Shown: positions 52,282 through 61,265 of the stretch, one piece after another
Position numbering within the stretch: position 1 is the first letter of the stretch
How the letters are laid out: each line of letters begins with the position of its first letter
DNA from: Flavobacterium sp.
GTDB taxonomy: Bacteria; Bacteroidota; Bacteroidia; Flavobacteriales; Flavobacteriaceae
Reading direction: 5' to 3'
Assembly (NCBI GenBank): GCA_016787805.1
Contig: JAEUTY010000039.1
Location: 48,889 to 112,888, forward strand
Length of the DNA: 64,000 nt
Program-made: the position numbers and the translations under genes
Notes under the pieces: generated by a model
What the model was told of the DNA's origin: nothing
Database searches by the model: none
The model's input: only the letters and a program-made list of their open reading frames with translations

Positions 52282-52588
52282 GGTATGCTTTTTTATAATT
52301 TGATGTTTAATTTCTACACATCAAAGTTCCAATTTTAAGCAGCCAAAAAAACTGATAAATATCAGTAAAAAAATAAATCTACGAAATCGTTTTCTTTGAT
52401 TGACAAGGGTTTGAAGAAGTTTTTTGAAGTGATTATTCTTTCTAGAATCGAATTAAAAATTGTCGTTCTTTGGTTGCGAAATGGATTGTATTTGAATTTT
52501 AAAATTGCCAACGATTTTTGCCTTTGTCATTGCAATTTAATTCGTAAATTTGTGCAACTTTTAGTAAAACACACTTAAAATATATAAC
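52282..52588. promoter_or_regulatory. 307-bp divergent intergenic region, pckA/lpdA
   Basis: The stretch between the two divergent genes contains no gene I can support. It holds a good plus-strand promoter for lpdA: TTG at 52524-52526 and TAAATTTG at 52545-52552, 18 nt apart, ending 36 bp before the lpdA ATG. For pckA only a poor -7 (GAACTTTG on the minus strand, near 52322-52329) is seen. An A-rich segment lies between. Confidence 0.6.
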
Positions 52589-53992
52589 ATGAGTTCATTT
52601 GACGTAGTCATTATAGGTTCGGGTCCAGGCGGATATGTTTCAGCTATTCGTTGTGCCCAATTGGGTTTTAAAACAGCTATTATCGAGAAATATTCAACAT
52701 TAGGAGGAACCTGTCTTAACGTAGGTTGTATTCCTTCCAAAGCATTGTTGGCTTCTTCGCATCATTATGAAGAATTGCAACATTTTGCTGATCACGGAAT
52801 TGAGGTTTCGGGTAAAGTTAAAGTTAATTTAACCAAAATGATCGAGCGCAAGCAAGCTGTTGTTGACCAAACTTCGGGTGGCGTTAAGTTTTTAATGGAC
52901 AAAAATAAAGTGACTATTTTTGAAGGTTTAGGTTCGTTTGTAGATGCTACGCATGTGGCTATCGCTAAAGCAGATGGAACTTCAGAAACCATTGAAGCTA
53001 AAAACATCATTATTGCAACAGGTTCAAAACCGTCGAATTTGCCTTTTATAAAATTGGATAAAGAACGCATTATCACTTCAACAGAAGCATTGAAATTGCC
53101 TGAAGTTCCGAAACACCTTATCATTATTGGTGGTGGCGTTATCGGAATTGAATTGGGACAAGTGTATTTGCGTTTGGGTGCAGAAGTTTCTGTAGTGGAA
53201 TTCATGGATAGAATTATCCCAGGAATGGATGGTGCTTTGTCGAAAGAATTGACTAAAGTGTTGAAAAAACAAGGCATGAAATTCTACACTTCACACAAAG
53301 TACAATCGGTGGATCGAAAAGGTAAAACAGTGACAGTAAAAGCAGAAAACGCTAAAGGTGAAATTATTTCGTTAGAAGGTGATTATTCCTTAGTTGCAGT
53401 TGGACGTCGTCCGTATACCGATGGTTTGAATGCAGATAAAGCAGGAGTGAAGTTGACAGAAAGAGGTCAAATTGAAGTAAACGATCATTTGCAAACTAAT
53501 GTTCCGAATATATATGCTATTGGCGATGTAGTTCGTGGCGCAATGTTAGCACACAAAGCCGAAGAAGAAGGCGTTTTGGTAGCTGAAATTTTAGCGGGAC
53601 AAAAACCACATATTGATTATAACCTAATTCCAGGTGTGGTTTACACTTGGCCTGAAGTGGCTGCTGTTGGTAAAACCGAAGAGCAATTAAAAGAAGCTGG
53701 AGTTGCTTACAAATCAGGAAGTTTTCCTTTCAAAGCATTAGGAAGAGCTCGAGCTGGTGGCGATACAGATGGTTTTGTTAAAATTCTTGCTGATGCAAAA
53801 ACGGATGAAGTTTTAGGTGTTCATATGATTGGAGCTCGTTGTGCCGATTTAATTGCAGAAGCTGTTACCGCAATGGAATTTAGAGCTTCAGCCGAAGATA
53901 TTTCTAGAATGAGTCACGCGCATCCAACATTTGCGGAAGCGATTAAAGAAGCGGCATTGGCAGCAACAGATAATAGAGCTTTGCATGTATAA
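52589..53992 (+). CDS. lpdA: Dihydrolipoyl dehydrogenase
   Basis: A 467-aa FAD disulfide oxidoreductase, the E3 subunit of 2-oxoacid dehydrogenase complexes. The FAD motif VIIGSGPGGYVSAIRCAQLG is at the N-terminus and the redox disulfide is in GGTCLNVGCIPSKALL. The NAD motif is IIGGGVIGIELGQVYLRLGAEV, and the catalytic His-Glu is in MSHAHPTFAEAIKEAAL. Full family length. Monocistronic, with its own promoter and a strong terminator. Confidence 0.97.
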   Translation: MSSFDVVIIGSGPGGYVSAIRCAQLGFKTAIIEKYSTLGGTCLNVGCIPSKALLASSHHYEELQHFADHGIEVSGKVKVNLTKMIERKQAVVDQTSGGVKFLMDKNKVTIFEGLGSFVDATHVAIAKADGTSETIEAKNIIIATGSKPSNLPFIKLDKERIITSTEALKLPEVPKHLIIIGGGVIGIELGQVYLRLGAEVSVVEFMDRIIPGMDGALSKELTKVLKKQGMKFYTSHKVQSVDRKGKTVTVKAENAKGEIISLEGDYSLVAVGRRPYTDGLNADKAGVKLTERGQIEVNDHLQTNVPNIYAIGDVVRGAMLAHKAEEEGVLVAEILAGQKPHIDYNLIPGVVYTWPEVAAVGKTEEQLKEAGVAYKSGSFPFKALGRARAGGDTDGFVKILADAKTDEVLGVHMIGARCADLIAEAVTAMEFRASAEDISRMSHAHPTFAEAIKEAALAATDNRALHV

Positions 53993-54011
53993 GTTTTAAT
54001 AAATTAAAATA

Positions 54012-54043
54012 AAAAAACGTCTCCAATTTGTGAGACGTTTTTT
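54012..54043 (+). terminator. Terminator of lpdA
   Basis: Arms 54012-54023 and 54032-54043 (core AACGTCTC/GAGACGTT) with an 8-nt loop and T-run, 20 bp after the lpdA stop. The A-run on the other side lets it also serve the convergent DoxX gene. Confidence 0.88.
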
Positions 54044-54062
54044 GTTTTAAGATGTGACTGTT

Positions 54063-54440
54063 CTAAATTGTAACCAAATGCTTGTAACTATTCCAATTGG
54101 CATAAATCAAGAAGATATGGGCCAATAAAATACCAGTTACCAATGGAATCTCAGTTTTAGATACAACCAAGTGAATTAAAAAAATGTTGACTGTAATTGG
54201 AAGCAAAACAAGCAAAGCTAAACGAATAAACTTACCTGAGATAATCGCCAATCCACAAATAAGTTCAATAGATTTTGCTAAAGGAAACATGTACTTCATA
54301 GCCATAAAACCACCCATTACAGTAGCCATATCGCCAGTTGGAGGCGGTTGTTCGCCTGCTAAATCAAAGAAATAAGCAATTGACGCAAATAGCATCATTC
54401 CGCCGAGAAGAATTCTCACAATAATTGTTGCAATTTTCAT
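54063..54440 (-). CDS. DoxX-family membrane protein
   Basis: A 125-aa protein with four membrane segments (VRILLGGMMLFASIAYFF; MKYMFPLAKSIELICGLAIIS; LALLVLLPITVNIFLIHLVV; GILLAHIFLIYANW). The layout and LAKSIELICGLAI motif fit the DoxX/DoxD group of small quinone-linked or unknown-function membrane proteins. Function unknown. It follows the DUF4349 gene on the same strand after a terminator. Confidence 0.82.
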   Translation of the reverse strand: MKIATIIVRILLGGMMLFASIAYFFDLAGEQPPPTGDMATVMGGFMAMKYMFPLAKSIELICGLAIISGKFIRLALLVLLPITVNIFLIHLVVSKTEIPLVTGILLAHIFLIYANWNSYKHLVTI

Positions 54441-54492
54441 ACCTATAAATTTAATTGGTTAGTTTCTCAAAGTTAATGAATATTCAACAAAA

Positions 54493-54515
54493 AAGCCACC
54501 TTCAAAAAGTGGCTT
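54493..54515 (-). terminator. Terminator of the DUF4349 lipoprotein gene
   Basis: AAGCCAC (54493-54499) and GTGGCTT (54509-54515) form a stem with a 9-nt loop, followed on the minus strand by a T-run. It lies 22 bp past the gene's stop. Confidence 0.78.
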
Positions 54516-54536
54516 ATCAACATAGTTGTAAAGAAT

Positions 54537-55457
54537 TTATTTTTTTAGGTATTTTTTATAACCTAACCAGCCAAGACTTCCAATTAAGATAAAAGGCCAT
54601 AATACCACTATAAATGAAAGTATTTTTTCTAAAATAAACCAACCGGTTTTTAAACTATCCCAAATTTGTAAACCAATATTTGGACGGTAGGCATTAATGC
54701 TTTTTTCGTTAGCAATCATTTCTTGTTTAATGGTCTCATCTTGGTAGATTTCCAATGTTAATGTACTAAAATTTACCTGATCTTCTAGCGATAGATTTTG
54801 CAATAAAGTGTTGTCGTTTTGCTCTTTTTTTGCAGCTAAATTCTCTTCAGCATCAATCACTTGCGTTAATTTTTTTCCTTTTTCATCAATGGCTTTTTCT
54901 ACTCTTTTTTGAGTAGTAGCATTTCTTTTTTGGGCCAATTGATTGCTCAACATTTGTAAAGTAACATCATTGGCGGAAATTTTACGGTGATTTAAGAAAT
55001 GAACTTCTTTTGCAATCAGCCTCAAAACCGTATCCAATTGAGTATTGGGAACGCGAATGGTGATGCTATTGTCAACAGAATAGCGAGTTGTAGTTAAAGT
55101 GCTATCCGGACTTACTTTGGTTTTTTCAACACTATTGATATGGCTTTCCAAATCGGTGTATGTTACGAATCCACCGAATTTTGTAGTAGCGTCTTCAATT
55201 TTGGTCGTTGACTTGGCCACATTTTTAACTTGAAAGCGAACGTCGGCGGTTCGTACAAATTTACGAGTGCTGTTTTTGTTTTCAACTGCTGCAGAGGAAG
55301 AAATAACATCAGACTCATTACTTGTAGTTGAGCTGTCTGTTTCAACGGCTTTAGCTTCCGATTCGATTGAAGCATTTTCGTCGTAATTGCCGTTTTTGCA
55401 AGCAATTAGTAAGCCAAGTGCAAACAAGGCAAGAATGGTTTTGGTGTTTGTTTTCAT
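54537..55457 (-). CDS. DUF4349 lipoprotein
   Basis: A 306-aa protein from the ATG at 55457; an in-frame TTG two codons upstream is less likely. The lipobox is LLIAC with Cys near residue 19. After a Ser-rich spacer the DUF4349 domain begins at RKFVRTADVRFQVKNVAKSTTKIEDATTKFGGFV and includes ITIRVPNTQLDTVLRLI. A coiled coil spans ~165-225 (QKRNATTQKRVEKAIDEKGKKLTQVIDAEENL). A C-terminal membrane segment (FIVVLWPFILIGSLGWLGYKKY) anchors it. Function unknown. Confidence 0.85.
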   Translation of the reverse strand: MKTNTKTILALFALGLLIACKNGNYDENASIESEAKAVETDSSTTSNESDVISSSAAVENKNSTRKFVRTADVRFQVKNVAKSTTKIEDATTKFGGFVTYTDLESHINSVEKTKVSPDSTLTTTRYSVDNSITIRVPNTQLDTVLRLIAKEVHFLNHRKISANDVTLQMLSNQLAQKRNATTQKRVEKAIDEKGKKLTQVIDAEENLAAKKEQNDNTLLQNLSLEDQVNFSTLTLEIYQDETIKQEMIANEKSINAYRPNIGLQIWDSLKTGWFILEKILSFIVVLWPFILIGSLGWLGYKKYLKK

Positions 55458-55657
55458 AAGCAATCATTTTAAAGTTATGGTTTATATAATACTATTCAAC
55501 TATATGTTATAAGTAATTTTATATTCAATACTTAAAATGATTTATGATTAATTTTTCACTAATTGAGTACAACTAAAAATCGTGCCAGAAATTTCAAAAA
55601 TCTTGTTGGATACAAAATCTATTTTTGTTGTACTTTTGAAATCTAATAGACATTTTT

Positions 55658-56944
55658 TTGAGAACTCATTTTTCTAAGCCAATTGGCAATGTAGCCGAAT
55701 TCAAACAGCAACTTTTGTTGTGGTCTAATCAATTCCGAGAAGTAGTTTTTTTAGATTCGAATGATTATCATCAACACTATTCCAATTACGATTGTATTTT
55801 AGCTGTAGATGCATTTACTTCAATAAAAACAGACTTTAACAACGCTTTTGACGATTTACATCAATACCAAAGTCAAACCAAAGATTGGCTTTTTGGCTAT
55901 TTGTCATATGATTTAAAAAATGATAGTGAGGATTTGTTTTCGAAAAATTTTGATGGTTTGCATTTTCCTGATTTATTCTTTTTTCAACCTAAAAAGCTTT
56001 TTCTACTCAAAGAAAATCAACTTGAAATTCAGTATTTGCATTTCTGTGATGATGAATTGAAAAGCGATTTAGATGAAATTTTAAACACTACGATAAGTAA
56101 GTTTTCATCTTCCAACGAAATCGATATTCAACAGCGTATTTCTAAAGAGGACTATATAGCTAAAGTATATGAAATGCTTGAAAATATTCACTTAGGTAAT
56201 ATTTATGAAGCCAATTTTTGTATGGAATTTTATGCTGAAAATGCCCACATTCATCCTTTAGAAACCTATCAAAAGTTGAATGCAATATCTGAACCACCAT
56301 TTGCAGTTTATCTTAAAAATAATCAACAGTTTTTGCTTTGTGCTTCTCCCGAGCGTTATTTGAAAAAAGAAGATGAAAAAGTCATTTCGCAACCTATCAA
56401 AGGAACAGCCAAACGTGTTTTTGATATGGAACTTGATGCGCAATCTAAATTAGAATTGAGCCAAAATCCAAAAGAACGATCAGAAAACATCATGATTGTT
56501 GATTTGGTTCGCAACGATTTGTCTAAAACAGCAACCAAAGGTTCGGTTGAGGTTTCAGAATTGTGTCAAGTCTATACTTTCAAACAAGTGCATCAAATGA
56601 TTTCTACTATTGTTTCCAATGTGTCACACCTAACTTCTCCTGTCGAAATCATCAAAACTACTTTTCCTATGGGAAGTATGACTGGAGCGCCCAAAATTTC
56701 AGCCATGAAAATTATCGAAAATTTGGAAGAAACTAAACGAGGTTTGTACAGTGGAGCTGTAGGCTATTTTAATCCAAATGGCGATTTTGATTTTAATGTT
56801 GTGATTCGGAGTATTCTATATAACGCAGATAATCAGTATCTTTCGTTTTCTGTAGGAAGTGCAATCACCTCATTATCTGAACCAGAAAAAGAATACGAAG
56901 AATGTTTGCTCAAAGCCAATGCGATGTTTGAAGTACTTTCATAA
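55658..56944 (+). CDS. pabB: Aminodeoxychorismate synthase component I / anthranilate synthase component I family
   Basis: A 428-aa chorismate-binding enzyme. Motifs: YEANFCMEF, CASPERYLKKE, QPIKGTAKR, ENIMIVDLVRNDLSKTATKGSVEV, FPMGSMTGAPKISAMKII and RGLYSGAVGYFNPNGDFDFNVVIRS. The PIKGT motif and short length favour PabB (folate pathway) over TrpE, but that is not certain. No in-frame ATG is near; the TTG at 55658 gives MRTHFSKPIGNV, typical of Bacteroidetes PabB N-termini. It lies 8 bp upstream of an AraC-type regulator. Confidence 0.88.
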   Translation: MRTHFSKPIGNVAEFKQQLLLWSNQFREVVFLDSNDYHQHYSNYDCILAVDAFTSIKTDFNNAFDDLHQYQSQTKDWLFGYLSYDLKNDSEDLFSKNFDGLHFPDLFFFQPKKLFLLKENQLEIQYLHFCDDELKSDLDEILNTTISKFSSSNEIDIQQRISKEDYIAKVYEMLENIHLGNIYEANFCMEFYAENAHIHPLETYQKLNAISEPPFAVYLKNNQQFLLCASPERYLKKEDEKVISQPIKGTAKRVFDMELDAQSKLELSQNPKERSENIMIVDLVRNDLSKTATKGSVEVSELCQVYTFKQVHQMISTIVSNVSHLTSPVEIIKTTFPMGSMTGAPKISAMKIIENLEETKRGLYSGAVGYFNPNGDFDFNVVIRSILYNADNQYLSFSVGSAITSLSEPEKEYEECLLKANAMFEVLS

Positions 56945-56952
56945 ACAACAAC

Positions 56953-57777
56953 ATGATTTATAAAGGAGCCAATAATGACTATTTTTTGCTATCGAAAATA
57001 ACGGTTTCGAAAATAACCGTTTTGGATGAAAAAATTGATCAAAGTTGGCTTTTAATTTGGATAAAAAATAATGAAACCGAATTGATCATTGATGGAACAA
57101 AATATACTTTTATTAAAAATCAATTACTATTTTTATCACAGTCGCATCAATTCACGTTTGTTGAACCTAACGATTGTATTGTTCTGAAATTCAATCAGTT
57201 GTTTTTTGATGTTCTTGAAAACGATAGCGAACTAGAAAGTAAAGGGTTGTTGTTTTATACTGCGTTTAATTTTCCCATTTTATCGGTTTCAAAGCAAGAA
57301 TTGGATCATTTTGAGATGATATGGCGAATGATTATTGCGGAAACATCCAGAATTGAAATCATCCAGTTGATGTTGAAACAGCTTATTCTTTTATGCAGAA
57401 AACTTTATATTGAGCAGAATAACTTGCTTTTGGTGTCAAAAAAATCGCTTAACATAATGCGTGAGTATAGCTATTTAGTTGATCAACATTTTAATAAAAA
57501 ACATTTGGTTGCTGATTATGCTATTTTACTTGGAAAATCATCCAAAACTTTGTCCAATACTTTTGCGGAGAAGTTTCAGAAAAGTCCGCTACAGATTATA
57601 CAAAACCGAATTGAACTCGAAGCCAAACGGTTGTTGAGTTCGCAATCAATGCCAATTCATTTAATCGCATCGGAACTAGGCTTTATTGATATCCAAACGT
57701 TCAGTCGTTTTTTTAAAAATAGAACACAATTATCGCCTTCGGAATACAGAAATAGTATCACATCTTTATCATTTTAA
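56953..57777 (+). CDS. AraC-family transcriptional regulator
   Basis: A 274-aa protein. The N-terminal ~150 residues form a cupin-like sensory domain, and the C-terminal ~100 residues form the AraC double HTH (HLVADYAILLGKSSKTLSNTFAEKFQKSPLQIIQNRIELEAKRLLSSQSMPIHLIASELGFIDIQTFSRFFKNRTQLSPSEYR). The last block is the family signature. The signal molecule is unknown. Co-transcription with pabB (8-bp gap) does not by itself indicate shared function. Confidence 0.92.
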   Translation: MIYKGANNDYFLLSKITVSKITVLDEKIDQSWLLIWIKNNETELIIDGTKYTFIKNQLLFLSQSHQFTFVEPNDCIVLKFNQLFFDVLENDSELESKGLLFYTAFNFPILSVSKQELDHFEMIWRMIIAETSRIEIIQLMLKQLILLCRKLYIEQNNLLLVSKKSLNIMREYSYLVDQHFNKKHLVADYAILLGKSSKTLSNTFAEKFQKSPLQIIQNRIELEAKRLLSSQSMPIHLIASELGFIDIQTFSRFFKNRTQLSPSEYRNSITSLSF

Positions 57778-57846
57778 GAACAACTTTAGTCTTGAAATTT
57801 TAATTCTACTTTAATTGTTCTTAACTTTAGCCTTTTATTTCAAAAA

Positions 57847-59154
57847 ATGTTACAAGAATTCAAAAAACACATTCATACTAATTTTCCTTTTTTGTCCAAA
57901 AAACGTTTTTACATAGCTGTTAGTGGCGGAATTGACAGTATGGTTTTGGTGCACTTGTTTCAGCATTTTCAATTTGAATTTGGACTTCTACATTGTAATT
58001 TTAAATTACGTGGAGACGAAAGTGATGCCGATATGCGTTTTATTCATGATTATTGTGAAGAAAACACATTACACCTTCGAATTGGCTTTTTTGAAACAGA
58101 AGCTATTGCAAAGTATACAAAAAAATCAATCCAAGAAACCGCCCGTAATTTACGCTACAATTGGTTCTATGAACAAATGGAAGAAAACAATGTTGATTAT
58201 GTGGTCACAGCTCACCATTTAGATGATGATGTTGAAACTTTTCTAATTAATTTTTCGCGTGGAACGGGTTTGGATGGTTTGACTGGGATTCCAGCTGTAA
58301 ATGATAAAATTATTAGACCTTTGTTGCCTTTTTCGAGAGCTGAAATTGAACTATATGCCAAAGAAAATAGCATTCAGTGGAGAGAAGACAGTAGCAACGA
58401 AAGTGATAAATATTTGCGCAACAAAATTCGCCATCATTTGGTTCCTATTTTAAAAGAAATCAATCCTACTTTTTTGGAATCATTTGCCAACACGCAAAAC
58501 TATTTGAAGGATGCGCAATCATTGGTACATGATGCTGAATATATCATTTACCAAGAAGTAGCCAAAGAGCGTGCCGATGGAACTATTCTTTTTGATTTGA
58601 ATAAGTTGCTTCAAATGCCCAATTACAAAGCCTACTTGTACCAATGGTTGAAACAATTTGGGTTTACCGCTTGGAATGATATCTACAAATTGGTGACAAC
58701 GCAATCGGGTAAAATGATTTATTCCGATTATTATGTTTTGCTAAAAAATCGAAATTATTTGTTTTTGTACCGAAATGAAAAAAGCGAGGAGCAATCATTT
58801 TTAGTTTATAAAGATGACAACCAAGTTAATATTCCCTTAAAATTCACGTTTTGTAACGTAGGTGACATTTCTAAAACCAAAGGGAATTGTATATTTGTCG
58901 ATGAGGATTTGATTGAATTTCCGCTAACATTGCGAAATACTAGAACTGGTGATTACTTTTACCCGTTTGGAATGAACGGCAAAAAGAAATTAGTCAGTAA
59001 ATATTTTAAAGATGAAAAAATTGCGGTAAAAGACAAGTCGTACGTCTGGATTTTGGAATCCAACAATAAAATTGTCTGGGTTTTGGGCTATCGAGCAGAT
59101 GAACGTTTTAAAGTCACAGACAACACAACAAAAATTTTAAAAATAACGTATTAA
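57847..59154 (+). CDS. tilS: tRNA(Ile)-lysidine synthase
   Basis: A 435-aa PP-loop ATP pyrophosphatase that converts C34 of the CAU-anticodon tRNA-Ile to lysidine, so that it reads AUA. The PP-loop is AVSGGIDSMVLVHL. The AHHLDDDVETFLINFSRGTGLDGLTGI and REDSSNESDKYLRNKIRHHLVP motifs are diagnostic. C-terminal TilS substrate-binding domains follow (LRNTRTGDYFYPFGMNGKKKLVSKYFKD). It lies 3 bp upstream of dsbD and is probably co-transcribed with it. Confidence 0.95.
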   Translation: MLQEFKKHIHTNFPFLSKKRFYIAVSGGIDSMVLVHLFQHFQFEFGLLHCNFKLRGDESDADMRFIHDYCEENTLHLRIGFFETEAIAKYTKKSIQETARNLRYNWFYEQMEENNVDYVVTAHHLDDDVETFLINFSRGTGLDGLTGIPAVNDKIIRPLLPFSRAEIELYAKENSIQWREDSSNESDKYLRNKIRHHLVPILKEINPTFLESFANTQNYLKDAQSLVHDAEYIIYQEVAKERADGTILFDLNKLLQMPNYKAYLYQWLKQFGFTAWNDIYKLVTTQSGKMIYSDYYVLLKNRNYLFLYRNEKSEEQSFLVYKDDNQVNIPLKFTFCNVGDISKTKGNCIFVDEDLIEFPLTLRNTRTGDYFYPFGMNGKKKLVSKYFKDEKIAVKDKSYVWILESNNKIVWVLGYRADERFKVTDNTTKILKITY

Positions 59155-59157
59155 TAA

Positions 59158-61158
59158 ATGAAAAAGATTCTCTACGGTTTTATCGCCTTTTGGCTTTTTA
59201 GTACTGCTTATGCTCAAGTTTTAGATCCAGTAAAATGGAAAACCAAAGTTGAGCAAAAATCGGATACTGAATTTGTTTTGGTTATGGATGCCAAAATTGA
59301 TAATGGTTGGCATTTTTATTCACAGAATACGCCAGATGGTGGCGCTTTGCCAGCTGTTTTTACTTTCAAAGATGCCAAAGGAAATTACCAATTAATAGGT
59401 AAAACAAACGAAAGCAAATACGAAAAGCATTTCAATGATGTTTTTGAAGTGGAGGAATATTTTTTCACGAAATCGGCGCAATTCAAACAGACAATAAAAG
59501 TTGTTAATCCGAAATTAAAAGCAATTAAAGCCTCGTTAGAAGGACAAACCTGTATTGATGGAAAATGCATCCAAGAAAACGAAGATTTCACATTTAATTT
59601 ACCCGAAATAAAAGCAACTGAAACGGCTGAAGTAGTTGATTCTGCTGCTACAACTCCAGTGGTAACAGATACTGTAGCTATCCCTGAACAATCCAAAGAA
59701 GAGGTAGTTAAAGCCGTCACAACAGACAAACCTATAAAAAAGACGAATAAAAGTCTGTGGACTATATTTTTATTGTCTTTTCTTGGTGGATTTGCGGCTT
59801 TATTGATGCCTTGTATTTTTCCGATGATTCCAATGACAGTGAGTTTCTTTACCAAACAAAGTAAATCCAAAGCCGAAGGAATCAAAAATGCGATTATTTA
59901 TGGAGTTTCAATCATTGCCATATATGTCCTTTTGGGTTCTTTAATTACGTGGATTTTTGGTGCCGAAGCCTTAAATGAATTATCAACAAGTGTGTCATTC
60001 AACCTTATTTTCTTTGTCTTATTGGTGATTTTTGCGCTATCTTTTTTGGGCGCTTTCGAAATTGTTTTGCCTAGTTCATGGGCTACCAAACTCGATTCGC
60101 AAGCAGACAAAGGTGGAGTAGTGGGAATCATTTTTATGGCGCTAGCATTGGCAGTAGTTTCGTTTTCATGTACCGGACCAATTGTTGGAACCTTATTAGT
60201 AGAATCAGCTTCAAAAGGTGGAATAGCGCCAATTGTAGGAATGTTTGGCTTTTCATTAGCGATAGCATTACCTTTTATGTTATTTGCGATGTTCCCAGGT
60301 TGGTTGAACTCAATGCCAAAATCGGGCGGTTGGTTGAACACAGTGAAAGTTTCGCTAGGTTTCTTAGAATTGGCTTTTGCTTTTAAATTTTTGTCGAATG
60401 CCGATTTGGTATTGCAAAAACATTGGTTAGAAAGGGAATTATTTATCGCGATTTGGATTGCTGTTTTTGGCGCTTGGGCTTTGTATTTATTCGGACGATA
60501 CATGTTGCCTCACGATTATGAAAAGGCAGATAAAATAGGAGTTGGTCGATTAATAATGGCCATTTTAGTAACTACATTTACCTTTTATATGATTCCAGGA
60601 CTTTGGGGCGCGCCGTTGAAAATTTTAAGCGGATTAACGCCGCCAATGACATATGCTGAAAGTAGCAACGGATTGGGAACAGCTTCGGCCGCAAAATCTG
60701 ATTTACCCGAACACGCCCATCACGGACCACACGGAATTGTAGCTTTTGAAGACTACGAACACGGCTTGGCTTACGCGAAAAAAGTAAATAAACCCGTTCT
60801 TATTGATTTTACAGGTGATGCTTGTGCTAATTGTCGTAAAATGGAAGATAATGTTTGGTCAGATGCTGCCGTTTTATCCATTTTAAAAGAAAAAGTAGTA
60901 TTGATTTCGTTGTATTGTGATAGAAAAATTGAATTGCCTAAAGACCAACAATACATTTCAAAAACAACAGGAAAAGAAGTGGTTACGATTGGTAATAAAT
61001 GGACCGATTTGCAAATTACGCGTTACCAAAGTAACTCGCAACCATTGTATGTTATTTTAGATGCTGATGGCAATGATTTGTCAGAACCAATTGGTTTTAC
61101 TTTTGATGTAAACGATTATAAAAAATGGTTGGAAGAAGGTATTGCTAAGTTTAAATAG
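59158..61158 (+). CDS. dsbD: Protein-disulfide reductase DsbD
   Basis: A 666-aa three-domain membrane protein that carries electrons from cytoplasmic thioredoxin to the periplasm. Signal peptide ends AYAQ near residue 20. The periplasmic alpha domain has a Cys pair in QTCIDGKCIQ. The central eight-segment domain has a Cys in LLMPCIFPMIPM and another in VSFSCTGPIVGTLL. The C-terminal thioredoxin-like domain has CANC in DACANCRKMEDNVW. Complete and of family length. It probably supports cytochrome c maturation or periplasmic isomerases. Confidence 0.94.
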   Translation: MKKILYGFIAFWLFSTAYAQVLDPVKWKTKVEQKSDTEFVLVMDAKIDNGWHFYSQNTPDGGALPAVFTFKDAKGNYQLIGKTNESKYEKHFNDVFEVEEYFFTKSAQFKQTIKVVNPKLKAIKASLEGQTCIDGKCIQENEDFTFNLPEIKATETAEVVDSAATTPVVTDTVAIPEQSKEEVVKAVTTDKPIKKTNKSLWTIFLLSFLGGFAALLMPCIFPMIPMTVSFFTKQSKSKAEGIKNAIIYGVSIIAIYVLLGSLITWIFGAEALNELSTSVSFNLIFFVLLVIFALSFLGAFEIVLPSSWATKLDSQADKGGVVGIIFMALALAVVSFSCTGPIVGTLLVESASKGGIAPIVGMFGFSLAIALPFMLFAMFPGWLNSMPKSGGWLNTVKVSLGFLELAFAFKFLSNADLVLQKHWLERELFIAIWIAVFGAWALYLFGRYMLPHDYEKADKIGVGRLIMAILVTTFTFYMIPGLWGAPLKILSGLTPPMTYAESSNGLGTASAAKSDLPEHAHHGPHGIVAFEDYEHGLAYAKKVNKPVLIDFTGDACANCRKMEDNVWSDAAVLSILKEKVVLISLYCDRKIELPKDQQYISKTTGKEVVTIGNKWTDLQITRYQSNSQPLYVILDADGNDLSEPIGFTFDVNDYKKWLEEGIAKFK

Positions 61159-61182
61159 TATAATTCTTCCTATGAAATATAT

Positions 61183-61208
61183 ACCGCAATTCATGTTGCG
61201 GTTTTTTT
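61183..61208 (+). terminator. Terminator of tilS-dsbD
   Basis: ACCGCAA (61183-61189) and TTGCGGT (61196-61202) with a 6-nt loop, followed by a T-run, 24 bp after the dsbD stop. Confidence 0.9.
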
Positions 61209-61223
61209 ATTTCAAAACTTTGC

Positions 61224-61231
61224 TATATTTG
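61224..61231 (+). promoter_or_regulatory. -7 element of the comM promoter
   Basis: TATATTTG 34 bp upstream of the comM start. The -33 position falls in the T-run of the preceding terminator and lacks a clean TTG. Confidence 0.5.
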
Positions 61232-61265
61232 TACTCATTATTAGCCATTTAAACAAGTATAAGCC

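Noticed and set aside
52396-52578. A 60-aa plus-strand open frame between pckA and lpdA
   Set aside because: It overlaps the lpdA promoter, has no recognisable features and is not supported by its context.
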